DNA from: Streptomyces triticagri
GTDB lineage: Bacteria; Actinomycetota; Actinomycetes; Streptomycetales; Streptomycetaceae
Reading direction: 5' to 3'
Length of the DNA: 64,000 nt
Assembly (NCBI RefSeq): GCF_003429565.1
Contig: NZ_QUAK01000013.1
Location: 1-64,000, forward strand
Below, piece by piece: positions 56,011 to 64,000 of the stretch (the first letter of the stretch is position 1; every line of letters starts with the position of its first letter). The position numbers were made by a program, and so were the translations under genes. The notes under the pieces were generated by a model. That model saw only the letters and a list, made by a program, of their open reading frames with translations, did not search any database and was not told the origin of the DNA.

Positions 56011-56453
56011 CCGGAACCATCGCCCCCCTTCCCGACCTGGGCTGGATGCTCCGCCCGCTGACCGAGATACCCGGCGTCCGGCACGCCGTGGTGGTGTCCG
56101 AGGACGGGCTGCGGCTCGGCCACATGTCCGCGGCGAACCTCACCGGTCCGGTGGCTGCGCTCAGCGTGGACGAGGCGGAGGCGCTCTCCGCGGCGTGCGC
56201 GGCGATGACGATGACGGGGCGTTCGACCACGTCGCTGCTGTTCGGTGCCGGAGCTCGGGTACGGCAGCAGATGGTGGAGTCGGATCACGGATTCGTGCTC
56301 TTCACCCATGCCGGGGAGGGGGCGTATCTCGGTGTCGCCACCGATCCGCAGGCGGACGTCGGCCTGGTGGCCCAGCAGATGCAGTTGCTGGTCGCGAAGA
56401 TCGGCGCCCATCTGACCAGTCAGCCGCGGGACACGGCAGCCGCATCGTCGTGA
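56007..56453 (+). CDS. cvnB: CvnB, roadblock/LC7 domain protein
   Basis: This is a 148-residue roadblock/LC7 protein (LGWMLRPLTEIPGVRHAVVVSEDGLRLGHM, then DHGFVLFTHAGEGAYLGVATDPQADVG). Roadblock proteins bind Ras-like GTPases and in conservons act with the CvnD GTPase. It starts within a 4-bp overlap with cvnA and ends in a 4-bp overlap with cvnC. Confidence 0.94.
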   Translation: MTGTIAPLPDLGWMLRPLTEIPGVRHAVVVSEDGLRLGHMSAANLTGPVAALSVDEAEALSAACAAMTMTGRSTTSLLFGAGARVRQQMVESDHGFVLFTHAGEGAYLGVATDPQADVGLVAQQMQLLVAKIGAHLTSQPRDTAAASS

Positions 56454-56812
56454 CGGAGCGCCGGCCGGAGGAGCGCACGACCTCGGCGATCCGCCCGTAT
56501 GTCATCACGCGCGGCCGGGCGGTGTCCGATGCCCAGACGCTGGCCTGGGAGTCGCTGGTGATGGCGACCGACGAGGCGTTCCCCGCCTCGCTCCAGCCCG
56601 AGCACCAGAAGATCCTGGCGCACTGTCAGGGGCTGCTCTCGGTCGCCGAGGTGGCCGCGCACATCGGGCAGCCGCCCTCGGTCGTCCAGGTGCTGCTCGC
56701 CGATCTCCTCGAGTGGGGACTGATCGTGACCCGCCCGCCCATCCCCACGGCCGAACGCGCCGATGTGACCATGCTCAGAAAGGTCCTCCATGGTCTCGAA
56801 AGCCGCCTCTGA
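56450..56812 (+). CDS. cvnC: CvnC, DUF742 protein
   Basis: This is a 120-residue DUF742 protein (IRPYVITRGRAVSD, LQPEHQKILAHCQGLLSVAEVAAHI, then winged-helix-like VVQVLLADLLEWGLIVTRPP). It is the third conserved member of actinobacterial conservons, with unknown biochemical role. GTG 56450 overlaps the cvnB stop by 4 bp. The 3' end overlaps cvnD by 23 bp. Confidence 0.93.
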   Translation: MTERRPEERTTSAIRPYVITRGRAVSDAQTLAWESLVMATDEAFPASLQPEHQKILAHCQGLLSVAEVAAHIGQPPSVVQVLLADLLEWGLIVTRPPIPTAERADVTMLRKVLHGLESRL

Positions 56813-57515
56813 CGTGTCGCCCGGGACCGCCCCACCGGACTCCGGCGCGCCACCCGAATCCGCACCACCCGAATCCGCGCCACCCGAATCCGGCGCTCCC
56901 TCGGCCCCCACCGGACCGTCGGACGCCCCGCCCGTACCCGACGCGGGCAAGTACGTGAGCCCGACTGTGGCCGGTGCGGCGAAGATCCTCGTGGTGGGCC
57001 CGCTGGGGGTCGGCAAGACCACGCTGATCGGCACCGTCTCGGAGATCAAGCCGCTGTTCACCGAGGCGGTCATGACCCAGGCAGGCGCCCGGGTCGACAC
57101 CGCGGTGTCCGGTACGAAGACCACGACCACCGTCGCCCTCGACTTCGGCCGGATCACGCTCGACGGGGACCTGGTCCTGTATCTGTTCGGCACCCCGGGG
57201 CAGCAGCGGTTCCTGCCCGCCTGGCGGGACTTGGCCAAGGGGGCGCTCGGTGCGCTGGCCCTGATCGACACCCGTGATCTGGAGGCGTCGTTCGACGCGC
57301 TCGGCAATCTGGAGGATCTCGGGCTGCCGTTCGCCGTGGCGGCCAACGTCTTCCCGGGGAGCCCGCAGCACCCCGAGGACCAGTTGCGCGCGGCCCTCGA
57401 CCTACTGCCGGACACCCCGCTGGTGGCGTGCGACGCACGTGACCTGTCCTCGTCGGTACGGGCCCTGATCGCCCTTGTCCGCCACCTCATCCACGTCGCC
57501 ACGGAGTCCAGATGA
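56790..57515 (+). CDS. cvnD: CvnD, conservon Ras-like GTPase
   Basis: This is a 241-residue small GTPase. A disordered N-terminal ~50 residues contains three copies of a PPESA-type repeat coded by 15-bp repeats (56847-56891). The G domain follows, with P-loop GPLGVGKTT, FGTPGQQRF in place of DTAGQ (G3), and AANVFPGS where NKxD would be, a change typical of this family. CvnD is thought to switch a membrane complex formed with CvnA and CvnB that controls development and antibiotic production. Confidence 0.93.
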   Translation: MVSKAASDVSPGTAPPDSGAPPESAPPESAPPESGAPSAPTGPSDAPPVPDAGKYVSPTVAGAAKILVVGPLGVGKTTLIGTVSEIKPLFTEAVMTQAGARVDTAVSGTKTTTTVALDFGRITLDGDLVLYLFGTPGQQRFLPAWRDLAKGALGALALIDTRDLEASFDALGNLEDLGLPFAVAANVFPGSPQHPEDQLRAALDLLPDTPLVACDARDLSSSVRALIALVRHLIHVATESR

Positions 57516-58966
57516 CCACGCCGCACGGCCCGGACGGGCGGCCGCAGCCGAGCCCCGGAGACCCGGGCCCCCTCGGCCCGCCCGGCCGGTGCCCCGTCAC
57601 CGGAGCACAGTCCGCACCGACCGCCCTCCACGGTCCGGACGTGGACGGTGACATGCTGCCCGCGCTCTACGAGGAACTGCGCCGGGAGCACGGCCCGGTG
57701 GCGCCCGTGTCGGTGGCCCCGGGCATCAACGCCTGGCTCGTACTCGGCTATCACGAGCTGCTCCGGCTGACCCGCGACGAGCAGGACTTCTCCCACGACC
57801 CGCGCCGCTGGCGCCTGTTGCGGGAGAACCGGGTGCCCGCGGACTCCCCGATCCTGCCCATGGTCGGCTGGCGGCCGGCCCTGCTGTTCGCCGACGGGCA
57901 GCAGCACCGCAGGATGCGGGCCGCGGTCTCCACCGCGCTGTCCGGGATCAACGGCCATGAGCTGCGGCGACTGGTGCGGGACACCGCGGAGCAGGTCATC
58001 CACTCGTTCGCGCAGCCGGGCCGGGCCGATCTGGTGGCCGACTACGCGCGCCAGCTGCCCATGCGAGTCATCACCGCCCTGCTCGGCGTCGACGAACACA
58101 CCGGCCGGCAGCTGGTCGAGGCGGTCGCCGGCACCGTCGCCGCCACCAGCGCATCGGCGGACGCGAGCAGGCGGATGGGCGCCATCCTGGACGCCCTCAT
58201 CAAGGAGAAGCGCCGCCGCCCCGGCCACGATGTCACCTCGGCCCTGCTGCACCACCCCGCGCAGCTCACCGACGACGAAGTACTGCACAACCTGGTCGTG
58301 ATGTTCGTCGCGGGGAACCAGACCACGGTCAACTGGATCGCGACCACCCTGCGGATCCTGCTCTGCGACCCGCAGTTCCGCTCCTCGCTGACCGGCGGCA
58401 GGCTCAGCGTGGACGACGCCCTCGACCTGGTCCTGTGGCGCTTCCCGCCCACGCAGAACTTCCCGGCCCGCTACGCCACCCGCGACATGCTCTTCGGCGG
58501 CCGGCAGATCGGCACCGGCGACATGCTCATACTCGGCCTCGCCGCGGCGAACATGGACCCGGAGATCCTGCCCGACGACGGCAGCCCCGTGGTGGGCAAC
58601 CGCGCGCACCTCGCCTTCGGCGCCGGCCCACACCTGTGCCCGGCGCAGGACCCGGCCAGGCTCATCACCCGTACCGCGGTGGACACGATCCTGCACCGGC
58701 TGCCCGATCTCGAACTGTCCATATCCCCGGACGAGTTGGAGTGGATCAAGTCGCCCTGGAGCAAGGGGCTCGCGGCGCTGCCGGTCACCTTCACCGACCT
58801 CCGCAGGCGCCGGTCGCCCAGCGCTCAGCAGTCGGCGAACGCTCAGCACACGGCACACCCTCAGCACACGGCGCACCCTCAGCCCCCGTCGAGCGCCCAG
58901 CAGCAGTCATCCGCCGCCCAGCACCCGGCCGTTCTTCCGTCCCACGAGCAGGAGAGCCTCCGTTGA
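57512..58966 (+). CDS. Cytochrome P450 lacking ExxR (CYP157-like)
   Basis: This is a 484-residue P450. The heme Cys is in FGAGPHLCPAQ, and the I-helix has VAGNQTT. The K-helix position that should read ExxR reads LVLW (in DALDLVLWRFPP), so the otherwise near-universal ExxR pair is missing. That is the known peculiarity of the CYP157 family, which in Streptomyces sits in conservons next to a CYP154. The C-terminal ~45 residues are Gln/His/Ala-rich with an 18-bp DNA repeat (two units near 58850-58885). ATG 57512 overlaps cvnD by 4 bp. Substrate unknown. Confidence 0.9.
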   Translation: MTTPHGPDGRPQPSPGDPGPLGPPGRCPVTGAQSAPTALHGPDVDGDMLPALYEELRREHGPVAPVSVAPGINAWLVLGYHELLRLTRDEQDFSHDPRRWRLLRENRVPADSPILPMVGWRPALLFADGQQHRRMRAAVSTALSGINGHELRRLVRDTAEQVIHSFAQPGRADLVADYARQLPMRVITALLGVDEHTGRQLVEAVAGTVAATSASADASRRMGAILDALIKEKRRRPGHDVTSALLHHPAQLTDDEVLHNLVVMFVAGNQTTVNWIATTLRILLCDPQFRSSLTGGRLSVDDALDLVLWRFPPTQNFPARYATRDMLFGGRQIGTGDMLILGLAAANMDPEILPDDGSPVVGNRAHLAFGAGPHLCPAQDPARLITRTAVDTILHRLPDLELSISPDELEWIKSPWSKGLAALPVTFTDLRRRRSPSAQQSANAQHTAHPQHTAHPQPPSSAQQQSSAAQHPAVLPSHEQESLR

Positions 58967-60255
58967 CCACACCGCCGAACGCACCCGCGTCCACCACGGG
59001 CACCGCGGACGACAGCGCCGATGCGCCCAGGCCATCGCACCGCCTCGACCCCGCGGGCGGCTGCCCGCACGCCGCCAACGCCCGGCTGCTCGCCCAGGGC
59101 GCCGTCACTCCGGTGACCCTGCCCGGCGACGTCGAGGGCATGGCCGTACTCGGTCATGACGCGCTCAAGGAGTTCCTTGCGCACCCCGACGTGGCCAAGA
59201 ACGCCCAGCACTTCACCGAGCTGCAGGAAGGCCGGATACCCGACGGCTGGCCGCTGAAGACCTTCGCCACCGTGCAGGGCATGACCACCGCGGACGGTGC
59301 CGACCACCGGCGTCTTCGGTCCCTGATGAGCAAGGCGTTCACCGCCCGTCGGGTGGCCGAACTGCAACCGCGCATCGAGGCGTTGACGCAGTCGCTGCTC
59401 GACGGCCTGGACGCCGCGGCGGCGGACGGCGACGGCGTCGCGGACCTGCGCCGGCACTTCGCGCTGCCGCTCCCGATGGGCGTCATCTGCGAACTGCTCG
59501 GTGTCGACGCCGAGCACCACGACCGCCTGCACCACCTCTCGAACCAGATCGTCGCCACCGACATCGGCCCCGAGGAGGCCATGGCGGCGAACAAGGAGAT
59601 GGTGGAGGTGCTCAGCCAGGTCGCCGCCGCCCGCGCCGCCGCCCCGGGCGACGACCTCACCAGCGCCCTGATCGCGGCCCGCGAGGAGAACGGCGACCGG
59701 CTCGGCCCGCACGAGCTGCTCGGCACCCTGATGCTGACGATCATCGCCGGCCACGAGACGACGCTGAACCTGATCACCAACGCGGTCCGCGCCCTGTGCA
59801 CCCACCGCGACCAACTCGCCCTGGTCCAGGCCGGAAAGGCCACCTGGTCGGACGTGGTCGAGGAGACCCTGCGCTGGGACAGCCCGGTCAGCTACTTCCC
59901 GTTCCGATACCCGACCCGCGACCTCACCCTGGACGGTACGACCATCCCCAAGGGCACGCCCGTCCTCGCCGGCTACTCCGCGGCCGGCCGCGACCCGCAG
60001 GCGTACGGCCCCGAGGCGGACCGTTTCGACCTCACCCGCGGCACGAGGCGGCACCTCTCGCTCGGCCACGGCGCCCACTTCTGCATGGGTGCACCGCTGG
60101 CCAGGATGGAGGCGACCATCGCCCTGGAGCAGCTCTTCGTCCGCTTCCCGGACCTCGACCTGGCGCTGCCCGAGCCCGAACTCCCGCGCCATGCCTCGTT
60201 CGTGGGGAACAGCGTGCAGCGGCTCCCGGTCCGGCCGCAGGGGAGCGGCCAGTAG
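58963..60255 (+). CDS. Cytochrome P450 (CYP154-like)
   Basis: This is a 430-residue P450 with all motifs: IIAGHETTLN (I-helix), VVEETLRWDSP (ExxR), and LSLGHGAHFCMGAPLAR (heme loop, Cys ligand). It starts at TTG 58963, overlapping the previous stop by 4 bp (TTGA), and in-frame upstream codons lie inside the previous gene. Pairing of a CYP157-like and a CYP154-like enzyme at the end of a conservon is a recurring Streptomyces arrangement, so the two may act together or under conservon control. It would oxidise a small molecule using external ferredoxin. Confidence 0.92.
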   Translation: MTTPPNAPASTTGTADDSADAPRPSHRLDPAGGCPHAANARLLAQGAVTPVTLPGDVEGMAVLGHDALKEFLAHPDVAKNAQHFTELQEGRIPDGWPLKTFATVQGMTTADGADHRRLRSLMSKAFTARRVAELQPRIEALTQSLLDGLDAAAADGDGVADLRRHFALPLPMGVICELLGVDAEHHDRLHHLSNQIVATDIGPEEAMAANKEMVEVLSQVAAARAAAPGDDLTSALIAAREENGDRLGPHELLGTLMLTIIAGHETTLNLITNAVRALCTHRDQLALVQAGKATWSDVVEETLRWDSPVSYFPFRYPTRDLTLDGTTIPKGTPVLAGYSAAGRDPQAYGPEADRFDLTRGTRRHLSLGHGAHFCMGAPLARMEATIALEQLFVRFPDLDLALPEPELPRHASFVGNSVQRLPVRPQGSGQ

Positions 60256-60279
60256 GCATACAGGCATCCGGCCGGTCCG

Positions 60280-62733
60280 TCAGGACTCCGGCGCGCCCTT
60301 GAGGAGTTCGGTGAGGAGGCGGACGGCGCCCCGCTTGTGCAGGGGTTCATTCCCGTTGCCGCACTTCGGGGACTGGATGCAGGACGGGCAGCCGGCCTCG
60401 CACTCGCAGGACGCGATGGCCTCGCGGGTGGCGGTGAGCCACTCCCGGGCCGTACGGAAGGCCTGCTCGGCGAAGCCGGCGCCGCCCGGCTCCCCGTCGT
60501 GCACGAACACGGTCGGCAGCAGGGTGTCCGGATGCAGCGGCACCGAGACGCCGCCGATGTCCCAGCGGTCGCAGGTAGCGAAGAGCGGCAGGATGCCGAT
60601 CGAGGCGTGCTCGGCGGCGTGCAGCGCGCCGCCGAGGATCTCCGGGCCGATCCGCGCCGCGTCCAGCTGATCCTGGGTGACCGTCCACCACACGGCCCGG
60701 GTGCGCAGCGTGCGCGGCGGCAGATCGAGCTTGGACTCGCCGAGCACCTCACCGGTGATGAGCCTGCGGCGCAGGAAGGAGACGACCTGGCTGGTGACCT
60801 CGACGGAGCCGTAGTGCAGCTGCCCCTCGCCCCACGGCACGGTCACCTCCGTCTCCAGTACGGAGATGGAGGTGGTGTCCCGGGCCGTCGTCGAGTACGG
60901 CGGGTTCGCCTCCTTCACCAGGGCGACGGAGTCCTCGAGGTCCAGCTCCTCGACGAGGTACGTACGCCCCTGGTGCAGGTGGACCGCGCCCTCGTGCACC
61001 GCGGCGTGCGAGGCGGCCGCGTCCACCGTGCCGAGCAGTCGTCCGGTGCCCGCCTCCACGACCTGCACGGGCGGGCCGCCCTGGCCCCGGATGTCGGTGA
61101 GGTCCGCGGCCCGTTCGCGGCGGGTCCAGTGCCAGGCGGTCGCGCGGCGCCGAAGGAGCTTCGCCGCCTCCAGCTGAGGGAGCACCTCCGCCGCGCCCGG
61201 CCCGAAGAGCGACAGATCATTTTCGGTCAAAGGGAGTTCGGCCGCGGCGGCGCACAGATGCGGTGCCAGGACGTACGGATTGCCCGGGTCGAGCACCGTG
61301 GCCTCCACCGGCCGCCGGAAGATCGCCTCCGGATGGTGCACGAGATAGGTGTCCAGCGGGTCGTCACGGGCCACCAGGACCGCGAGCGCCCCCTCCCCGG
61401 TCCGGCCGGCGCGACCCGCCTGCTGCCACAGCGAGGCCCGGGTGCCCGGGTAGCCGGCGATGACCACGGCGTCGAGGCCCGAGACGTCGATGCCGAGTTC
61501 CAGCGCGGTGGTCGCGGCGAGGCCGAGCAGTTCGCCGGAGTGCAGGGCGCGCTCGAGGGCGCGGCGCTCCTGCGGCAGATAGCCGCCCCGGTACGCGGCC
61601 ACCCGACCGGTCAGCGACCGATCGATCTCGGCCAGCCGTTCCTTGGCGATCACCGAGATCAGTTCGGCGCCCCTGCGGGACCGTACGAAGGCCACCGAGC
61701 GCACGCCCTGCAGGGTCAGATCGGTGAGCAGATCGGCCGTCTCGGCGGTGGCGGTACGGCGGACCGGGGCGCCCTGTTCGCCGTGCAGTTCGGTGAGCGG
61801 CGGCTCCCACAGGGCGAAGACCAGTTCGCCGCGGGGTGAGGCGTCGTCGGCGACCTCCTCGACGGGCAGTCCGGTGAGCCGCCCGGCAGCGGCCGCGGGC
61901 TCGGCGGCGGTGGCGGAGGCGAGCAGGAAGACCGGATCGGATCCGTAGCGCGCGCACAGCCGGCGCAGTCGGCGGAGGACCTGGGCGACGTGTGAGCCGA
62001 AGACGCCGCGATAGGTGTGGCACTCGTCGATCACGACGTAGCGCAGGGCGCGCAGGAACGAGGACCAGCGGGGGTGGGACGGGAGTATCCCGCGGTGCAG
62101 CATGTCCGGGTTGGTCAGTACGTAGTTGGCGTACTGGCGCACCCACTCGCGTTCCTCGAAGGGGGTGTCGCCGTCGTGGACCGCCGGCCGTACCGCCTTG
62201 CCGAGCGGGCCGGCGAGCTCTTGCACCGAGCGGCGCTGATCGGCTGCGAGGGCCTTGGTGGGCGCCAGATAGAGCGCGGTGGCCCCGCGCCCGTTGGCCG
62301 CCTCGGAGCCGTCCAGGAGGGCGGACAGGACGGGCACGAGATACGCCAGGGACTTGCCGGACGCCGTGCCGGTCGCGACGACCACACTGCGGCCGTCGAG
62401 CGCGTGCTCGGCGGCCTGCGCCTGATGGGCCCACGGATCGGCGATCCCGGCCGCCTGCACCGCGGCGACGACCTCGGAGCGGATGCGGTGCGGCCAGACG
62501 GCATGGCGACCGGCCCGCGGGGGCAAGTGCTCCGTATGGGTGATGCGCGCAGCCCGGGTTTCCCCCGCGGCGAGCCGGTCCAGGACCGTGTGCGGGGAAG
62601 GCCGTGCGGAGGTGCCCGGCGGGGCGTGCTCGGGGCGCTGTTTCTTGGCCATCGGCACCGAGTGTGTCACCGGCGTGACGGACAATGGTCCGAAGGCGTC
62701 GTGCACGCCTGCCCATAGGTGATTGAATGCCAT
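60280..62733 (-). CDS. DEAD/DEAH-box helicase, MrfA-like with C-terminal Zn motif
   Basis: This is an 817-residue superfamily 2 helicase. Walker A is ATGTASGKSLAY, motif II VVIDECHTYRG, motif III ASATAAEP, and the second RecA domain has VRSRRGAELIS and QQAGRAGRTG. The C-terminal domain carries four cysteines (CECEAGCPSCIQSPKCGNGNE) typical of the DUF1998/MrfA group. B. subtilis MrfA helps repair mitomycin-type crosslinks, so a DNA-repair role is likely. ATG 62733 (MAFNHLWAG) was chosen over the later MAKKQRPEH. It is divergent from bldG across 79 bp. Confidence 0.92.
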   Translation of the reverse strand: MAFNHLWAGVHDAFGPLSVTPVTHSVPMAKKQRPEHAPPGTSARPSPHTVLDRLAAGETRAARITHTEHLPPRAGRHAVWPHRIRSEVVAAVQAAGIADPWAHQAQAAEHALDGRSVVVATGTASGKSLAYLVPVLSALLDGSEAANGRGATALYLAPTKALAADQRRSVQELAGPLGKAVRPAVHDGDTPFEEREWVRQYANYVLTNPDMLHRGILPSHPRWSSFLRALRYVVIDECHTYRGVFGSHVAQVLRRLRRLCARYGSDPVFLLASATAAEPAAAAGRLTGLPVEEVADDASPRGELVFALWEPPLTELHGEQGAPVRRTATAETADLLTDLTLQGVRSVAFVRSRRGAELISVIAKERLAEIDRSLTGRVAAYRGGYLPQERRALERALHSGELLGLAATTALELGIDVSGLDAVVIAGYPGTRASLWQQAGRAGRTGEGALAVLVARDDPLDTYLVHHPEAIFRRPVEATVLDPGNPYVLAPHLCAAAAELPLTENDLSLFGPGAAEVLPQLEAAKLLRRRATAWHWTRRERAADLTDIRGQGGPPVQVVEAGTGRLLGTVDAAASHAAVHEGAVHLHQGRTYLVEELDLEDSVALVKEANPPYSTTARDTTSISVLETEVTVPWGEGQLHYGSVEVTSQVVSFLRRRLITGEVLGESKLDLPPRTLRTRAVWWTVTQDQLDAARIGPEILGGALHAAEHASIGILPLFATCDRWDIGGVSVPLHPDTLLPTVFVHDGEPGGAGFAEQAFRTAREWLTATREAIASCECEAGCPSCIQSPKCGNGNEPLHKRGAVRLLTELLKGAPES

Positions 62734-62812
62734 CGCGGCTGGCGACCGCCTCAGGCCTGGGGTTCCAGGCGTCCGAGGGGCGAGCGCTCGATAGCAAGGT
62801 GCTGGAGGATCC

Positions 62813-63154
62813 GTGGACCTGTCCCTGTCGACCCGTACCGTCGGCGATCGTACGGTCGTCGAGGTCGGTGGCGAAATTGATGTATATACCGCACCCAAGC
62901 TGCGCGAGCAGCTGGTCGAGTTGGTGAACGACGGCAGTTTCCATCTGGTCGTCGACATGGAGGGTGTGGACTTCCTCGACTCGACCGGCCTCGGTGTGCT
63001 GGTCGGCGGTCTCAAGAGAGTGCGGGCCCATGAGGGTTCGCTGCGCCTGGTGTGCAATCAGGAGCGCATTCTGAAGATCTTCCGGATCACCGGGCTCACC
63101 AAGGTGTTCCCGATTCACGCCTCGGTCGACGAGGCGGTGGCGGCCACCGACTGA
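62813..63154 (+). CDS. bldG: BldG, anti-anti-sigma factor
   Basis: This is a 113-residue STAS-domain anti-anti-sigma factor. The phosphorylatable serine is Ser57 in [14 protein letters not shown]. The sequence matches what I know of S. coelicolor BldG, which controls aerial growth, antibiotic production and stress response by binding anti-sigma factors such as ApgA and UshX. The start is GTG 62813 with GGAGG upstream. The next gene encodes its partner. A strong hairpin between them fits the known mono- and bicistronic transcripts of this locus. Confidence 0.96.
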   Translation: MDLSLSTRTVGDRTVVEVGGEIDVYTAPKLREQLVELVNDGSFHLVVDMEGVDFLDSTGLGVLVGGLKRVRAHEGSLRLVCNQERILKIFRITGLTKVFPIHASVDEAVAATD

Positions 63155-63193
63155 GGTGGGTGCGCCCCGGGCCCCGAGCCCGGGAAGCTCGAA

Positions 63194-63225
63194 GGGGGGT
63201 ACCGGGCCCGCGGGCCCGGCCCCCC
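63194..63225 (+). terminator. Large hairpin between bldG and apgA
   Basis: GGGGGG (63194-63199) and the perfect 18-bp palindrome CCGGGCCCGCGGGCCCGG (63202-63219) close against CCCCCC (63220-63225). It probably acts as a leaky terminator, yielding more bldG than apgA message. Confidence 0.75.
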
Positions 63226-63256
63226 GTAAGCACGCTCGAAGATCCGAGGGGGACGC

Positions 63257-63697
63257 ATGCCCACCGTTGAACTCCGCTTCAGTGCGCTGCCGGAGCACGT
63301 CAGGACAGCGAGGCTGGTCGCGGCCGCGGTGGCGCGCAGGGCCGGGGTGGACGAGGCGGTTCTCGACGAGGTCAGACTGGCGGTCGGGGAGGCCTGTTCC
63401 CGTGCCGTGGGCCTGCACCAGAGCCATGGGATCGAGGCTCCGGTCCGGGTGGCGCTGACCGAGGAGGAGAAGCAGTTCTCCATCGAGGTCGGTGACGAGG
63501 CGCCGCACACGGCGGTGAACAGCGGCTCGGTGCCGGGGATCGTCGCGGCCCTGGACGACCCGGAGGCCGAGGGCGAGGACGAGATGGGCCTCGCCGTCAT
63601 CAGCGGACTCGTCGACGACGTGGAGGTCTCCTCGTCGCAGGAGGGCGGGCTCATCAGGATGAGCTGGCCGACGGCGCCGGAGCCGCTGGCGACGTGA
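63257..63697 (+). CDS. apgA: ApgA-like anti-sigma factor (HATPase)
   Basis: This is a 146-residue anti-sigma factor of the RsbW/SpoIIAB-like GHKL family. It begins TVELRFSALPEHVRTARLVAAAVARRAGV and has LDEVRLAVGEACSRAVGLH (N box) and DEMGLAVISGLVDDVEV. Position and sequence match SCO3548 (ApgA, earlier orf3), a partner of BldG in S. coelicolor. It would bind a sigma factor or phosphorylate BldG, though kinase activity is doubtful in some homologues. ATG 63257 has GAGGGGGA upstream. Confidence 0.9.
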   Translation: MPTVELRFSALPEHVRTARLVAAAVARRAGVDEAVLDEVRLAVGEACSRAVGLHQSHGIEAPVRVALTEEEKQFSIEVGDEAPHTAVNSGSVPGIVAALDDPEAEGEDEMGLAVISGLVDDVEVSSSQEGGLIRMSWPTAPEPLAT

Positions 63698-63739
63698 CCC
63701 GACGGCACCGCATGAGGTGTCGCCCCGAGACTCCGAGCG

Positions 63740-63771
63740 AAGGCCCTGGTGATCAGGGCCTTTTTTCTTTT
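63740..63771 (+). terminator. Intrinsic terminator after apgA
   Basis: AAGGCCCTG (63740-63748) pairs with CAGGGCCTT (63754-63762) and runs into TTTTTTCTTTT. Strong rho-independent terminator 43 bp past the apgA stop. Confidence 0.93.
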
Positions 63772-63909
63772 CGGTAGATCGTCGATCTTCGACCGGCTCC
63801 GCGGCGAATGCCGAGTCAATGCCTTTGGGGCATTAGCACTATCGGGCGTAATCTTTGAGTGCGATCATTTGCTGACGAGCGGCCAAGAGCAATTCCGTTT
63901 GCAGCCCAC

Positions 63910-63938
63910 TGTTTTGATCAGGTTCCGCTCCCTACAAT
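63910..63938 (+). promoter_or_regulatory. Candidate promoter of the last gene
   Basis: TACAAT at 63933-63938 is a good -10 element. TGTTTT at 63910-63915 (17-bp spacer) or TTGATC at 63914-63919 are weak -35 candidates. The start codon is 42 bp downstream. A small hairpin (AATGCC/GGCATT, 63818-63834) lies upstream. Confidence 0.45.
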
Positions 63939-63980
63939 CCGTCCACATCTTGAGCTCAGCCCAAGCGTCAAGGAGGACGA

Positions 63981-64000
63981 ATGGCGGGGCTTTCTACCCC
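63981..64000 (+). CDS. Start of a gene cut by the window edge
   Basis: ATG at 63981 follows a strong AAGGAGG ribosome site (63970-63976). Only MAGLST plus two bases are visible. By position after bldG and apgA, and from memory of S. coelicolor SCO3547, this may be the membrane proton-translocating pyrophosphatase, but seven codons cannot prove it. Confidence 0.55.

Overview
The window is high-GC, densely packed actinobacterial DNA that almost certainly comes from Streptomyces. It carries wblA, crp, bldG with its partner anti-sigma gene, a Tad-type pilus locus, a conservon, and many 4-bp ATGA/GTGA overlaps. From memory, the order from the class A PBP at 19.5 kb to bldG at 63 kb follows the S. 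coelicolor chromosome around SCO3580 down to SCO3547. I could not check this by search.

Region 1 (1-16.5 kb) is the right-hand part of a biosynthetic gene cluster. It holds the end of one NRPS, a complete two-module NRPS with a terminal thioesterase, an MbtH-like protein and a DrrA/DrrB-type ABC exporter. These are followed by ACP, ketosynthase, a catalytically dead ketosynthase partner, ketoreductase, a CrtI-like FAD oxidoreductase and an SbnB-like enzyme. Read together, a peptide assembly line is joined to a highly reducing type II PKS that would build an unsaturated acyl cap. The CrtI-like enzyme is typical of cinnamoyl-lipid pathways. SbnB suggests a 2,3-diaminopropionate building block. 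The adenylation codes read Thr and a branched aliphatic (Ile/Val). The loading modules, dehydratase, isomerase and SbnA partner are not in the window and may lie to the left.

Region 2 (16.5-25 kb) has a VOC/RibD-type gene pair, a tRNA-Pro(CGG) whose 3' end faces the cluster, a metallophosphoesterase, a YqeY protein, a class A PBP and a Tat-exported GH78-type glycosidase. Region 3 (25-43.6 kb) is a conserved chromosomal block: wblA, two ArsA-like ATPases, DUF4177, RidA, Nudix, MBL, crp, nth, a second Nudix, a MarP-like protease, an epoxide-hydrolase-like protein, a holin-like protein, nhaA, acsA and a SulP-carbonic anhydrase fusion.

Region 4 (43.8-54 kb) has a lipoprotein deacetylase, a CooC-like ATPase, a Fic-like protein, a HAD phosphatase and then a seven-gene Tad locus (cpaE-like, tadA, tadB, tadC, pilin, two TadE-like). 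Region 5 (54-60.3 kb) is a conservon (sensor, roadblock, DUF742, GTPase) ending in two cytochrome P450 genes, one of which lacks the ExxR motif. Region 6 (60.3-64 kb) has an MrfA-like helicase divergent from bldG, then apgA, and the first codons of a further gene.

The most interesting parts are the hybrid cluster ending at a tRNA gene, the conservon-P450 block apparently inserted between the Tad locus and bldG, and several unexplained non-coding structures. These are a degenerate 20-bp repeat field beside crp, a hairpin and terminator array before the Tad locus with DnaA-like boxes, a 17-bp tandem repeat before the pilin gene, and a 20-bp palindrome before the deacetylase.
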